DNA of 64,000 bases. Origin: JBGVSA01 sp049840475 (GTDB lineage Bacteria; Pseudomonadota; Gammaproteobacteria; Burkholderiales; Rhodocyclaceae). Position numbers and translations under genes: made by a program. The DNA lies in contig JASGKX010000001.1 in assembly GCA_049840475.1 (NCBI GenBank), positions 1,550,001-1,614,000 of the forward strand. Direction: 5' to 3'. The notes under the pieces were generated by a model. The model did not search any database and had not been told where the DNA came from. It saw only the letters and a program-made list of their open reading frames with translations. This document shows positions 45,413 to 55,571 of the stretch, one piece after another (the stretch's first letter is position 1; each line of letters starts with the position of its first letter).

Positions 45413-45436
45413 CGCGTACCGCGCGCGGGAGGGGAC

Positions 45437-46267
45437 ATGGATTTCACGACACTCGGTGAAGCATTGGCCTTTGCGCGCGCGCGCATCGACGTGGTCGACG
45501 CCAAGGTGCTGCTGCGCTACGCGGCGGACGTGACGGCGTCGACGCTGGTGGCGTACCCCGAACGCGCGCTGACCTGCGAGCAAGCCATGCGCTTTGCCGA
45601 ATGGGTCGGGCGCCGGGAGTACGGCGAACCGGTCGCGCATATCATCGGCGAACGCGAATTCTTCGGTCGGATGTTCCACGTTACCGCCGACACGCTTATC
45701 CCCCGCCCGGACACCGAAATCGCCATTGAATGCGCGCTGGAGTGCTTGCACGATCTTGCCTCGCCCGACGTGCTGGATCTGGGCACAGGCAGCGGCGTGA
45801 TCGCCGTCTCGCTGGCGCTGGAATGCCCGCGCGCCGATGTCACGGCCGTTGACGCCAGCGCTGCAGCGTTGGCGGTTGCCAGGCACAACGCCAGCACCCT
45901 GGGGGCGCGTATGCGCAGTCTTGCAGGGAGTTGGTTCGAGCCGGTGGCGGGCGAGCGCTTTCACCTTATCGTCTCAAATCCACCCTATATCGAAGAGCAG
46001 GACGCACATCTGTCGCGCGGCGACGTGCGCTTCGAGCCGCGCACGGCGCTCGCCAGCGGCGCGGACGGGCTCGATGACATCCGCCACATTGTGCGTGAGG
46101 CGCCCGCACATCTCGCGGACGGCGGCTGGCTGGTGCTGGAGCACGGTTACGATCAGGCCAGCCGGGTGCGCGCCTTGCTGGTGCAGGCTGGCTTTGTCGA
46201 CGTGTCCTCGCGCCGCGATCTGGCCAGCATCGAACGGGTCACCTCGGGACGGTTCGCCGCCCGCTGA
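45437..46267 (+). CDS. prmC: Release-factor glutamine methyltransferase PrmC (HemK)
   Basis: 276 residues. The N-terminal five-helix domain precedes the S-adenosylmethionine domain, with VLDLGTGSGVIAVSLALE (SAM loop), AVDASAAAL and the active-site NPPY in LIVSNPPYIEEQDAHL. It methylates the GGQ glutamine of RF1 and RF2. It lies 24 bases after prfA, in the common hemA-prfA-prmC order. Confidence 0.95.
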   Translation: MDFTTLGEALAFARARIDVVDAKVLLRYAADVTASTLVAYPERALTCEQAMRFAEWVGRREYGEPVAHIIGEREFFGRMFHVTADTLIPRPDTEIAIECALECLHDLASPDVLDLGTGSGVIAVSLALECPRADVTAVDASAAALAVARHNASTLGARMRSLAGSWFEPVAGERFHLIVSNPPYIEEQDAHLSRGDVRFEPRTALASGADGLDDIRHIVREAPAHLADGGWLVLEHGYDQASRVRALLVQAGFVDVSSRRDLASIERVTSGRFAAR

Positions 46268-46450
46268 TCTCGCAGCGGTGGGGCAATCCCGCCGCATTCT
46301 CAATATGTGAAAACGTGCCGCGCGCGCCATGCGCGATTCGCGCACGCTTTATGCATCGTGATGGTACGTCGGGCGGTCGACCTCGCGGACATCGCCGACT
46401 ATCTTTCAAAATGGTGCAGTGTCCGCCACCCTTTTCCCCGGGAGCGCGCC

Positions 46451-47434
46451 ATGAAACAACCCCCGCTGTACAGCCGCAGCAGCCCGCCGCCGGCTCCCGT
46501 TGCGCAAGCCGCTCCCGCAGATGTGGCGCCAGCGCAGCAGAAGCCCCGTCGCTTCGCGCGCGTGCGGCGTCACGCCGGGCAATTGGCACTCGGGTTTCTG
46601 TTGCTTGCCGCGCTGGCATGGATGGCGCACCTGAGTCTGCAACCGCGGCCATACGCGCTCACGCAAAAGGAAATCGATCAGGCCGTGCTGCACACGCTGG
46701 CAACCAAGGAGCTGCCTTCGCAGGCAGCCCGCGCGGCGGCAGCGGTTGCGCCATCGGTGGTGCGGGTGGTGAGCTACGGGCCGGTCAAAGGCGATGCGCG
46801 CCAAGCCGTACGCAAGAAGGACAAGGGCGCGCTGTCGGGCGGTACGCGTAAAGGCGCCCCCAAGACCGACGATGCCGCCAAGGACGAGGACAAGGACCAA
46901 CCGCAAGGGCTGGGCACCGGTGTAGTGATCGTCGACAACGGTACGATCCTGACCAGTCTGCATGTGGTTGCCAGTGCGCATTCGGTGAAAGTGATCTTTG
47001 CCGATGGCCTGGAGTCGGTGGCCGATGTGACGGGCGTGCAGCCTGAAAACGATCTCGCCGTGCTCAAGGCGCGCAAGATTCCCGACGACCTGCAGCCGGC
47101 AACGCTGCGTTCCACCAGCGATCTGGCACCGGGCGACGAGGTGGTGGCCGTCGGTCATCCATTCGGCATCGGACCGTCGGTGTCCGCAGGCGTGATCTCG
47201 GGCTTCAAGCGCGAATTCCAGTCGCCCGAAGGCGAGCGCCTGCTGACCAATCTCATCCAGTTCGACGCCGCCGCCAATCCCGGTAACTCGGGCGGGCCGC
47301 TGGTGACCATGGATGGCGCGGTGGTCGGCATCGTTGCCGCCATTCTCAACCCGAGCGCGCGCACGTTTGCCGGCATTGGTTTTGCCGTCCCCATCGAGAA
47401 CGCCGCTGCCGCCGTTGGCATGTCCCCGTTCTGA
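46451..47434 (+). CDS. Membrane-anchored trypsin-like serine protease (S1C, HtrA/DegP-like, no PDZ)
   Basis: 327 residues. A proline/alanine-rich cytoplasmic tail precedes one membrane helix (about 44-62), followed by a periplasmic protease domain. The triad is His in TSLHVVASAHS, Asp in ENDLAVLKA and Ser in NPGNSGGPLV. A lysine-rich insert (KDKGALSGGTRKG) sits before the domain. The chain ends right after it, so the usual PDZ domains are absent. The ATG at 46451 follows GGGAGCG. It is followed at 40 bases by moxR. Confidence 0.87.
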   Translation: MKQPPLYSRSSPPPAPVAQAAPADVAPAQQKPRRFARVRRHAGQLALGFLLLAALAWMAHLSLQPRPYALTQKEIDQAVLHTLATKELPSQAARAAAAVAPSVVRVVSYGPVKGDARQAVRKKDKGALSGGTRKGAPKTDDAAKDEDKDQPQGLGTGVVIVDNGTILTSLHVVASAHSVKVIFADGLESVADVTGVQPENDLAVLKARKIPDDLQPATLRSTSDLAPGDEVVAVGHPFGIGPSVSAGVISGFKREFQSPEGERLLTNLIQFDAAANPGNSGGPLVTMDGAVVGIVAAILNPSARTFAGIGFAVPIENAAAAVGMSPF

Positions 47435-47473
47435 GCAGTCCCCGACGTTTCACCACAACCCGGAGAGAGACCC

Positions 47474-48476
47474 ATGGACAGCAGCGATTCGCGCACGGCA
47501 GAAGTCGCCACCCTGATGGAGCGCATCCTCTATGAAGTCAAACGGGTGGTGGTCGGGCAGGACTATTTTCTCGAGCGAGTGATGGTGGCAATGCTGGCGC
47601 AGGGCCACTTGCTGGTGGAAGGTGTGCCGGGCCTGGCCAAGACGCTTACCGTCAAGACGCTGGCGCGCACATTGCACGGCACATTCAAGCGCATTCAATT
47701 CACGCCCGACCTTGTGCCGTCCGATCTGGTTGGCACGCGCATCTACAACCAAAAGACCGGCGAGTTCGCGACGTCGCTCGGCCCCGTGTTCGCCAACCTG
47801 CTGCTGGCCGACGAAATCAACCGCGCACCGGCCAAGGTGCAAAGCGCGCTGCTGGAAGTGATGCAGGAACGACAGGTCACCATCGCGGGCGAAACGCACC
47901 GTGTGCCAGAGCCCTATCTTGTAATGGCCACGCAAAACCCCATCGAGACAGAAGGTACCTATCCCTTGCCCGAGGCGCAGGTCGACCGCTTCATGATGAA
48001 AGTGCTGGTCAACTATCCGAGCGAGGAGGAGGAGTTCGTGATCGTCGAGCGCGTGACAGGCCCGGCCGTGCAAGTGTCGGCAGTCACGACTGCTGACGAA
48101 CTGGCGCAACTGCAGGCGGTGTGCCGCGAGGTGTACGTCAACCCGGCGATCATGCAGTACGCGGTGCGTCTGGTGTCCGCCACGCGGCAGCCCGAAAAAT
48201 ACGGACTCAAGGATTTCGCCAAATACCTGACCTTCGGTGCGAGCCCGCGCGCCACCATCGGCATGGTCGAAGGCGCGCGCGCATTGGCGCTAATGCGTGG
48301 AACGCAACTACGTGTTGCCCGAAGACGTCGTGGACATCGTGCCCGACGTCATGCGTCATCGCATGTCGTTGTCGTATGAAGCGCTGGCCGAAGGACTGTC
48401 GGCCGACGATCTTGTCGGGCGCATCCAGAAATCGGTAGCCCCCCCCGATCGCCAACAACTCAGGCAAGTGGCATGA
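47474..48476 (+). pseudogene. MoxR-family AAA+ ATPase, frameshifted near its 3' end in this sequence
   Basis: About 333 residues if repaired. Walker A-like EGVPGLAKTLTVKTLA, sensor region GPVFANLLLADEINRAPAKV (Walker B with ADE), METQ-like VMATQNPIETEGTYPLPEAQ and the arginine-finger side are all intact up to about 48296. The frame then breaks in GTGGAAC (48297-48303). Removing one base continues NYVLPEDVVDIVPDVMRHRM to the TGA at 48474-48476, which overlaps the DUF58 start. MoxR proteins act as chaperones for VWA partners, and both partners follow. Confidence 0.87.
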
Positions 48477-49399
48477 GTGGCCGCGCCGAACAACTCCTCA
48501 CGCGCCTGGAGTGGACCGTCGTGCGACGGCTCGACGGGCTGCTGCAAGGCGACTACCGTACGTTGATGCGTGGAGCCGGGCTGGATTTGGCCGACCTGCG
48601 CGAATACCAGTATCACGACGATGTGCGCCACATCGACTGGAACGTCACCGCGCGCTTGCAGATTCCGCATGTACGGCAGTTCACCGAAGATCGCGAAATG
48701 GCGGCATGGTTTCTCGTCGACCTTTCGCCTTCGGTGGACTTCGGTTCGCGTGACGTGCGCAAGCGCACACTCTCTGGCGAGTTCGTCGGCGTGCTGGCGC
48801 GCCTGCTTACACGCCACGGCAATCGCGTCGGCGCCTTGCTGTACGGCGCGGGCGTGGATACGGTGATTCCGCCGGGCAACAGCCGCCGCCATGTGCTGCG
48901 TCTGCTGCACAGTCTTATGACGCGCCCAACGCTGGTGCGCCCTGGCGTCACGGACCTCAAGGCGTTGCTCGACACCGCGCTGCGCACCATTCACCAGCGT
49001 GGCAGCATCTTCGTGATCTCGGATTTCATCAGCCAGCCGGGCTGGGAAAAACCGCTCGGACAACTCGTCCAGCGACATGACGTGCTCGCCGTGCGCGTGG
49101 TGGATCCGTTGGAACGTTCTCTGCCCGATCTGGGTCTGCTGGTGATGCATGACCCGGAGACCGGCGAGCAGATTACGGTCGACACGCAGAATGCAGGATT
49201 CCGGCGCCGCTTTGCTGAACTGGCGCAGGCGCGCGACGTCGAAATACGCGAGGCTTTCGTGAAGGCTGGCGTCGACGCGCTGGAACTCGTCACCGACGGC
49301 GACCTGGTCGACGCAGTCGCGCGTTTCGTCGAGTTGCGCAAGCGGCGCATGGCGCTCTCCAGCGGAGGGTTGCCGCAGCATCTGCGCGCCACGGGGTAG
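48473..49399 (+). CDS. DUF58-domain protein
   Basis: 308 residues, cytoplasmic or peripheral. The family block is DLADLREYQYHDDVRHIDWN (G-x-D-x-x-x-x-R-x-Y), followed by a VWA-like fold with AWFLVDLSPSVDFGS, which keeps a DxSxS-like metal site. It starts inside the moxR stop. It forms the standard MoxR / DUF58 / VWA gene set, whose general role in envelope-related assembly is known only in a few systems. Confidence 0.9.
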   Translation: MSGRAEQLLTRLEWTVVRRLDGLLQGDYRTLMRGAGLDLADLREYQYHDDVRHIDWNVTARLQIPHVRQFTEDREMAAWFLVDLSPSVDFGSRDVRKRTLSGEFVGVLARLLTRHGNRVGALLYGAGVDTVIPPGNSRRHVLRLLHSLMTRPTLVRPGVTDLKALLDTALRTIHQRGSIFVISDFISQPGWEKPLGQLVQRHDVLAVRVVDPLERSLPDLGLLVMHDPETGEQITVDTQNAGFRRRFAELAQARDVEIREAFVKAGVDALELVTDGDLVDAVARFVELRKRRMALSSGGLPQHLRATG

Positions 49400-49514
49400 G
49401 GCGGTGTGTTAGGGGAGCACAACAACAAGGCGCGTTCTGCGCCGCACATGAATGCTTTGTCGTTGTTGGCCGGCGTGGGGGATGGCTCCACGCCCTATCG
49501 AGGAGCATCGGAAA

Positions 49515-50562
49515 ATGGTTTTCCTGTGGCCCGAGCTGTTGTGGCTCCTGTTGTTGGTTCCTCTGCTCATACTGGCCTACCTGTGGTTGCTGCGCCGGCG
49601 CAAGAAGCTGGTTGTCGAACTACGCCAACCTGTCGCTGGTCAAGGCAGCGATGGGGCGCGGGCAGCGCTGGCGTCGTCACGTGCCGCCGGTGTTGTTCTT
49701 GTTGGCGCTTGTGTCGATGCTCATCGCCACCGCCCGGCCGACGGCGGTCATCACGCTGCCTTCTCAGCAGCAGACGATCATCCTGGCGATGGATGTTTCA
49801 GGCAGCATGCGCGCGCAGGACGTAGCGCCCGATCGCATCACCGCGTCGCAGAACGCCGCCAAGGCCTTCGTGAAAAATCTGCCGCCGAACGTGCGCGTTG
49901 GTGTCGTGTCTTTCGCCGGCTCTGCCGCTGTCGTTCAACCGCCGACGCGCAGCCATGACGACGTCGTGGCGGCGATCGATCGCTTCCAACTGCAACGCGG
50001 CACTGCGCTGGGGAGTGGGCTGATTCTGTCGCTGGCGACCTTGTTCCCGGATGAGGGTATCGATATTTCGGGCATCACAGAGGGGCGGGGCGACGACCGC
50101 TATGGGCGCGCGATCGGCAGCGAGGCCAGCAAACCCAAGGTGGACCGTCAGCCCGTCGCGCCCGGTTCGTATGCTTCGGCCGCCATCATCCTGCTGACGG
50201 ATGGACAGCGTACGCACGGCCCCGATCCTGTCGAGGCCGCACGCATGGCAGCCGACCACGGCGTGCGCGTCTACACCGTCGGGTTCGGCACTGTTGAAGG
50301 CGAAGTCACCAGTTTTGAAGGCTGGTCGATGCGCGTGCGGCTCGACGAAGACACGCTCAAGGCCGTGGCGGGCCTCACGCAGGCGGAGTACTTCCACGCA
50401 GCGAGTGCGGACGATCTCAAGCAGGTCTACCAGAAGCTCCACTCGCGCATTACGGTCGAAACGAAGGAGACGGAAATTACCGCGCTCTTCGCCGCACTGG
50501 CCGCCGTGCTCGCGACCATCGCCGCCGCGCTGTCGGTGCTGTGGTTTGGCCGGGTAGTGTGA
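49515..50562 (+). pseudogene. VWA-domain membrane protein (BatA-like), frameshifted near its 5' end in this sequence
   Basis: About 349 residues if repaired. The 5' frame from the ATG at 49515 (GGAG upstream) gives a membrane helix (LLLLVPLLILAYLWLL) and RRRKKLVV. The frame breaks in GTCGAAC at 49614-49620. The second frame continues NYANLSLVKAAMG, a second helix, the VWA domain with an intact MIDAS motif (AMDVSGSMRAQD), and a C-terminal helix (ITALFAALAAVLATIAAALS). Removing one base restores the BatA-type LVVNYANLSLVK junction. Confidence 0.87.
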
Positions 50563-50570
50563 CGACTGAC

Positions 50571-50597
50571 ACGTGGGCGCGCGGGACGCGCCCACGT
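50571..50597. terminator. Hairpin between the VWA gene and the convergent TPR gene
   Basis: A perfect 11-bp stem ACGTGGGCGCG / CGCGCCCACGT with a 5-base loop. There is no T-run, but its placement 8 bases after the VWA stop, between convergent genes, suggests termination. Confidence 0.55.
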
Positions 50598-50665
50598 TGC
50601 TAATCAAGGATTGCAGGAATCCGTGGGGAAGAGAGGGGTGCGTTGCGGTGACAACCGAGCGTTGG

Positions 50666-52252
50666 TCACCCCAAACCCATGCCGTCGTCGGTAGCGTGCG
50701 ACGACAACGCTTGCTTGACACGTGCGACGACATCGCGCCAATCGCACAGATGCGATTGGCGGAATACGCGTACCGAGTCGTACCACCAAGTGCGGCCTTC
50801 GCCGGTACCCCACAAATACGAACCGGCGCGGTCGATCAATGCCAGCGTCGGAATTCCTAGCGCGCCCGCCAGATGGAGCGCCGAGGTGTCGACAGTCACC
50901 ACGCAATCGAGATTGCTCAACAATGCGGCGGTGTCGGCGAAATCCGTCAAATCGTCCTTGCCCCACGCCACGATATCGTGGCCGCCGGCCGCCAGTGTTT
51001 CTGCTTCGAGCGTCTTGGCAGGATTGATGGAATGGAAGCGGACGCCGGGAATGTCGAGAAGCTCCTTCACCGCATCCAATGACATCGAGCGCCAGTGGTC
51101 GCGGTGGTGACCGGGGTTGCCTGACCAGGCCAATGCGACTTCCAGTCGCCCCGGAACGCGTTCAATCCTTGTACGAAATGCTTCAACCAGCGCAGGATCA
51201 GCAGTCAGGTACGCGCCGGCAGGGACTGTCTTGTCGGTGAAGCCGAACGTCTTGTTGGCAGCAGTCAACGGGATATGGAGAGCGGCCGCTTCCGCTTGGT
51301 GGTCAATGCAAGGGGCCGCGAAACTGTGGAATAGTCAACGCAGTGTTCCGTCGCAGCCGAAGTGGAGGTTCCCGCCCAGGGCTTTGACTCGTGCAGCGAT
51401 GGCGGGCAGATAGCGCACCAGCCAGATCGAGTCTCCCGAGAAGAGCTCTGCCCACACGAACAGGGTTTTTCCTGTGAGCGGCTCACCCCGCCAAAGTGTC
51501 GCCTTCCACCTCCGCCCGTATTCATCCATCGTCGTCGAGTTCTCTGCCAGGACGCCATCGGCCAGATTGGCCCACCCCGAAGCCCAATTACCCTTGCGCA
51601 GGTGAATGGATCCCAGCTCCATCGTCGTGATCGCATGATGCGGCATCCGAGCATGTTGTGCTTCCAGGATGGCGATGCTATCGTCATAGACTCCGCAATC
51701 CCACATGGAGTGAACCAGGTTCACGCCCCATGTTGGCGTGTTCGCATCAGGACGATATCGGCGCTGCGCGAGGTGTAGCGCATCCTGCACGCGGCCCGAA
51801 CGGCGCAGGGCGTCGTGGAGCTCCTGGTCGGTGCAATCCGCTTTGTCGAACTGGCCGTTGCGGTCGTAGGCAGCCGACAGGCCCGACAGCACCATCGCAT
51901 CCGGCGCCTCGCACAGTTGGCGAGCACGCTCGAGCACGGACACTTCCTCGCTGTGTCCAACGTCCTCCTGCCGCAATGCCCGCGCATACAGGCACCAGGC
52001 TTGTGGGCTATGGGGAAAGCGCTGCGTGGCTTGTCGCGCCAAAGCAATGGCGAGTGGGGCGAGCCGGACGTTGCCGGGAAACCGGTCCAGGCGATAGATG
52101 GCTTCGTCTTCATTGAGCGCGTCGAAGCTACCCAGTAGCTTATTCAACAGGTGCCATGCGGGAGTGGCACCTGTGGTTGACGCCTGTGCGGCGATACAGC
52201 CTGCCAGCGCGGCGAGATAGTCTTGAGACGGATCGCGTAACGTTGATGACAT
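50666..52252 (-). pseudogene. TPR protein with glycosyltransferase-like C-terminal domain, interrupted by an in-frame stop
   Basis: About 528 codons from the ATG at 52252. The N-terminal part (about 1-210) is helical with TPR-like repeats (AWCLYARALRQEDVGHSEEV, HHAITTMELGSIHLRKGNWA). The C-terminal part has GT-B-type features: EVALAWSGNPGHHRDHWRSM, VRFHSINP, LSNLDCVVTVDTSALHLAGA and GIPTLALIDRAGSYLWGTG. A TGA at 51335-51337 interrupts, but the same frame stays open on both sides (GCDGTLR, then LFHSFAAPCIDHQ). A C-to-T change (Arg codon) would explain it. Similar TPR-glycosyltransferase proteins are common in Burkholderiales; the acceptor is unknown. Confidence 0.75.
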
Positions 52253-52420
52253 GGGAGATTCTCTACAAGTCAATCTGACGACGGATTCTAAGAAGTGTTG
52301 GTTGCCATTACGTATGACGATTCGCCGTTCATTGATGACGAGCACGCCATACGCATAGTGTGTGAAGCTATCCGTGACGCCCAGGGATACCGTTTTCTGG
52401 GCGCCACGGAAAGAGGGGCG

Positions 52421-53713
52421 TTACGCTTCGTCGCCGACGCGCTTCACTTCGCCGACAAGCAGGATGTATGACAGGGCGCCCAGAAGCGCGACAACGGCAA
52501 TGTAGGTCAGGGCCGGTGCAAAACCATAACCCTGTGCCAGATGGCCGACTACCAGCGGCACGGTGATGCCGCCCAATCCTCCGATGAAATTGAACACGCC
52601 GCCGGTCAGACCGATCAGGCGCGTCGGTGCCAGCGACGACACGAGCGACCATGTGATCGAGGCGAAGCCGTTGCCGAAGAATGCAATCGCCATCAGCGTC
52701 ATGATCCAGACCGGATCATTCGTGTAGTTCGCCCCCATGATGCAGGTCGACAGGAGCAGGCCGCAGATGATCGGTGTCTTGCGCGCGAATCCGATCGAGC
52801 GCCCACGACGCACCATCCAGTCAGCCACGTTGCCCGACAGAATCACGCCCACGAATGCGGCGAGGAAAGGAACGGTGGTCATGAAGCCCGCGCTCAACGC
52901 GCTGATCTGTTTTTCCGTCGTCAGATAATTGGGGAACCAGGTCAGGAAGAACCATAGCGTGGACGCGATGGCGAACTGGCCGATGTAGACGCCCACCAGC
53001 TTGCGATTGAACACTAGCTTCCAATCGGCCGAGGTCAGCTTGGCGGGCGCGCTGCCTTTTCCGGGGACAGCATCGCCATCGATGAGGCCACCTCCCGCTG
53101 CGATGTAGTCGAGTTCCGCCTGATTGACGCCCTTGCTCTTGCGGGGCGGCTGGTACACCAGGTGCCACACCAGCGCCCAGACGATGCCGATGCCACCGGT
53201 TATGATGAATACCCAATGCCAACTCAGTTTTTCCTGCACCCAGATCAGGAATGGCGTCAGAAAGGCCAGCCCGACGAACTGCCCCGAAGTGTAGAACCCC
53301 ACTGCGCCGGCCCGTTCTCGTTCCGGGAACCAACTCGTGACGATGCGGTTGTTGGTCGGGAAGGCCGGTGCTTCGAACAGGCCGGTGAGCGCGCGCAGGC
53401 CGATCAGCGAACCCAGGCCGTTGGCGAAGCCCTGAAGCAACGTGGCGACCGACCACCCCATGATGGCAATGAAGTACGTCAGCTTGGAGCCGATGCGGTC
53501 GAGGAAACGTCCCCCCGGAATCTGCAGGACGGCATAGGTCCACGAGAAAGCCGAGAAGACGTAGCCCATCTGCGCCTTGGTGATACCGAATTCCTTCTGG
53601 ATTTCTGCCGAGGCGACCGACAGGTTGGCACGGTCGACATAGCAAATGACGACGGTGATGAAAATCATCAGCAGCGTGAGATAGCGCCGCCGCGTGGGCC
53701 GGGTATGGTCCAT
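52421..53713 (-). CDS. dgoT: D-galactonate/hexuronate-type MFS transporter (DgoT-like)
   Basis: 430-residue anion:cation symporter with 12 helices. ACS family motifs: CYVDRANLSVASAEIQKEFG, SWTYAVLQIPGGRFLDRIGS and TGLFEAPAFPTNNRIVTSWF. The start at 53713 is set by AAGGAG 7 bases upstream; the longer open frame to 53761 is not used. It is the last gene of the dgo operon, so it would import D-galactonate. Confidence 0.9.
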   Translation of the reverse strand: MDHTRPTRRRYLTLLMIFITVVICYVDRANLSVASAEIQKEFGITKAQMGYVFSAFSWTYAVLQIPGGRFLDRIGSKLTYFIAIMGWSVATLLQGFANGLGSLIGLRALTGLFEAPAFPTNNRIVTSWFPERERAGAVGFYTSGQFVGLAFLTPFLIWVQEKLSWHWVFIITGGIGIVWALVWHLVYQPPRKSKGVNQAELDYIAAGGGLIDGDAVPGKGSAPAKLTSADWKLVFNRKLVGVYIGQFAIASTLWFFLTWFPNYLTTEKQISALSAGFMTTVPFLAAFVGVILSGNVADWMVRRGRSIGFARKTPIICGLLLSTCIMGANYTNDPVWIMTLMAIAFFGNGFASITWSLVSSLAPTRLIGLTGGVFNFIGGLGGITVPLVVGHLAQGYGFAPALTYIAVVALLGALSYILLVGEVKRVGDEA

Positions 53714-53808
53714 GTGGGTTCTCCTTTGGTGATACGGATCAGATGCGGTGCCCGGGTGCATGCCCAGGGCATCCGGTTTTCAGGGCGGGCCGAAATGGTC
53801 TGTCGGGC

Positions 53809-54957
53809 TTACCATTCGGCGACGGCGCCATCGGGGTAGCGCCACAGCGGGTTGCGCCAGTCGGGCGCGCTCTTGCTGCGCTCGATGACGAGTTCTTCGT
53901 TGATTTCCACGCCCAGGCCCGGTTTGTTCAGCGGATGGAAGTGGCCGTCGGCCATGCTGAAGTCCTCTTTGTTGAAGACGTAGTCGAGCAACTCGGCTCC
54001 CCGGTTGTAATGAATGCCCATGCTCTGCTCTTGCAGGACGGCGTTGCGCGACACGAAGTCGACATGCAGGCACGAGGCCAGCGCGATCGGACCGAGCGGG
54101 CAGTGAGGCGCGAAGGACACGTCATACGCCTCGGCCATGGCGGCGATCTTGACGCACTCGGTGATGCCACCAGCATGGGAGAGGTCTGGCTGGATAATCG
54201 ACAGCCCGCCATCGGCGATGACGCGCTTGAAATCGAAGCGCGAGAACATGCGCTCGCCCGCTGTGATGGGAATGTGTGTTTGCGCCGCCAGGCGTGGGTA
54301 GTATTCGGCCTGCTCGGCCAGCACGGGTTCTTCGATGAACAGGGGGCGGTACGGTTCGAGTTCCTTGATCAGCACCTTTGCCATCGGTGCGGTGACGCGG
54401 CCATGAAAGTCGAGGCCGAATTCGATCCGGTTGCCGAACGCCGCGCGGATCTCTGCGACGACTGCCACCGCCTCATCGATCTTGCGGGCGCTGTCGATGA
54501 TGCCGAGTTCCTCGCAGCCGTTGAGCTTGAACGTGTCGAACCCGGTCTGCATGAGCCGCTTGATGCCGTCGATGACGTCTGCCGGACGATCGCCGCCGAC
54601 CCAGCTATAGGCCTTGATCTTGTCGCGTACCAATCCGCCCAGCAGTTGGTGCACCGGTGCGCCGAGCACCTTGCCTTTGATGTCCCACAGAGCCTGGTCG
54701 ATGCCGGCGATGGCACTCATCAGGATCGGACCGCCGCGGTAGAAGCCTCCGCGGTACATGGTCTGCCACAGGTCGTTGATGCGGCTCGGGTCTTGCCCGA
54801 CAACGTATTCGGACAGTTCGTTCACGGCGGTTTCGACCGACCGTGCGCGCCCCTCTATGACCGGTTCGCCCCAACCGACGACGCCTTCGTCGGTTTCGAC
54901 CTTTAGGAACATCCAGCGCGGCGGTAGCCGGTATGTGGTGAGTTTTGTGATCTTCAT
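53809..54957 (-). CDS. dgoD: D-galactonate dehydratase
   Basis: 382 residues, enolase superfamily. It converts D-galactonate to 2-dehydro-3-deoxy-D-galactonate. It has MKITKLTTYRLPPRWMFLKV, the metal ligands in FGLDFHGRV and EPYRPLFIEEPVL, then IPITAGERMFSRFDF, and the catalytic His in FAPHCPLGPIALASCLHVDF. The start at 54957 overlaps the dgoA stop as ATGA. Confidence 0.96.
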   Translation of the reverse strand: MKITKLTTYRLPPRWMFLKVETDEGVVGWGEPVIEGRARSVETAVNELSEYVVGQDPSRINDLWQTMYRGGFYRGGPILMSAIAGIDQALWDIKGKVLGAPVHQLLGGLVRDKIKAYSWVGGDRPADVIDGIKRLMQTGFDTFKLNGCEELGIIDSARKIDEAVAVVAEIRAAFGNRIEFGLDFHGRVTAPMAKVLIKELEPYRPLFIEEPVLAEQAEYYPRLAAQTHIPITAGERMFSRFDFKRVIADGGLSIIQPDLSHAGGITECVKIAAMAEAYDVSFAPHCPLGPIALASCLHVDFVSRNAVLQEQSMGIHYNRGAELLDYVFNKEDFSMADGHFHPLNKPGLGVEINEELVIERSKSAPDWRNPLWRYPDGAVAEW

Positions 54958-55571
54958 TGGCGTGTCTCCTGGTATGCGCTCACAAAGGCTTGCGCGTGTT
55001 TGAAGGTCGTCTCGGCGCTTTGGCCTGCGCGGTACAGATCGCTGCCCAGGCCCGCGCCGAGACAACCGGCTTGCAGATAGGAAGAAAGGTTCTGCGGCGT
55101 GACGCCGCCTACGGCGAAGATGGGCACCTGTGCTGGCAGCACTGCCTTGAGCGCCTTGATGTAGTCGGGTCCGAAACAGGTCGAAGGGAAAATCTTCAAT
55201 GCCTGCGCTCCCGCATCGAGAGCCTCGAAGGCTTCGGTCGCCGTGGCACACCCTGCACACACCTGCATGCCACACGCCACGGCGTGGCTGATGACGGTCG
55301 GGCGCGTGTTGGGGGTGACTACCAGGCGGGCGTTCAGACGGTTGAGTGCGTCAACGTGCGCGACACTGAGCACGGTGCCCGCGCCGACGAGCGCGCGATC
55401 GCCTCCGATGGCGAGTGCCGTTTCGATGCTGCGCGCCCACTCCGGCGAATTGAGCGGAACTTCGATTGCCTGGAAGCCCGCTTCGAGTAGGGCGTGTGTG
55501 TGCTCGGTGATCTCCGCCGGGGTGATGCCACGAAGAATGGCGATCAGCGGAAGGCGTTCATGCCAGTCCAT
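54954..55571 (-). CDS. dgoA: 2-dehydro-3-deoxy-6-phosphogalactonate aldolase
   Basis: 205-residue class I aldolase giving pyruvate and glyceraldehyde-3-phosphate. It has PLIAILRGITPAE, VPLNSPEWARSIE, the Schiff-base lysine in AQALKIFPSTCFGPDY and GGVTPQNLSSYLQAG. It overlaps dgoK by 14 bases. Confidence 0.95.
   Translation of the reverse strand: MDWHERLPLIAILRGITPAEITEHTHALLEAGFQAIEVPLNSPEWARSIETALAIGGDRALVGAGTVLSVAHVDALNRLNARLVVTPNTRPTVISHAVACGMQVCAGCATATEAFEALDAGAQALKIFPSTCFGPDYIKALKAVLPAQVPIFAVGGVTPQNLSSYLQAGCLGAGLGSDLYRAGQSAETTFKHAQAFVSAYQETRQ

Noticed and set aside
49614..49620. Programmed ribosomal frameshifting at GTCGAAC
   Set aside because: There is no slippery heptamer or stimulatory structure, the same heptamer breaks unrelated genes, and intact in-frame GTCGAAC occurs elsewhere (for example 9096 and 12385) without any shift.
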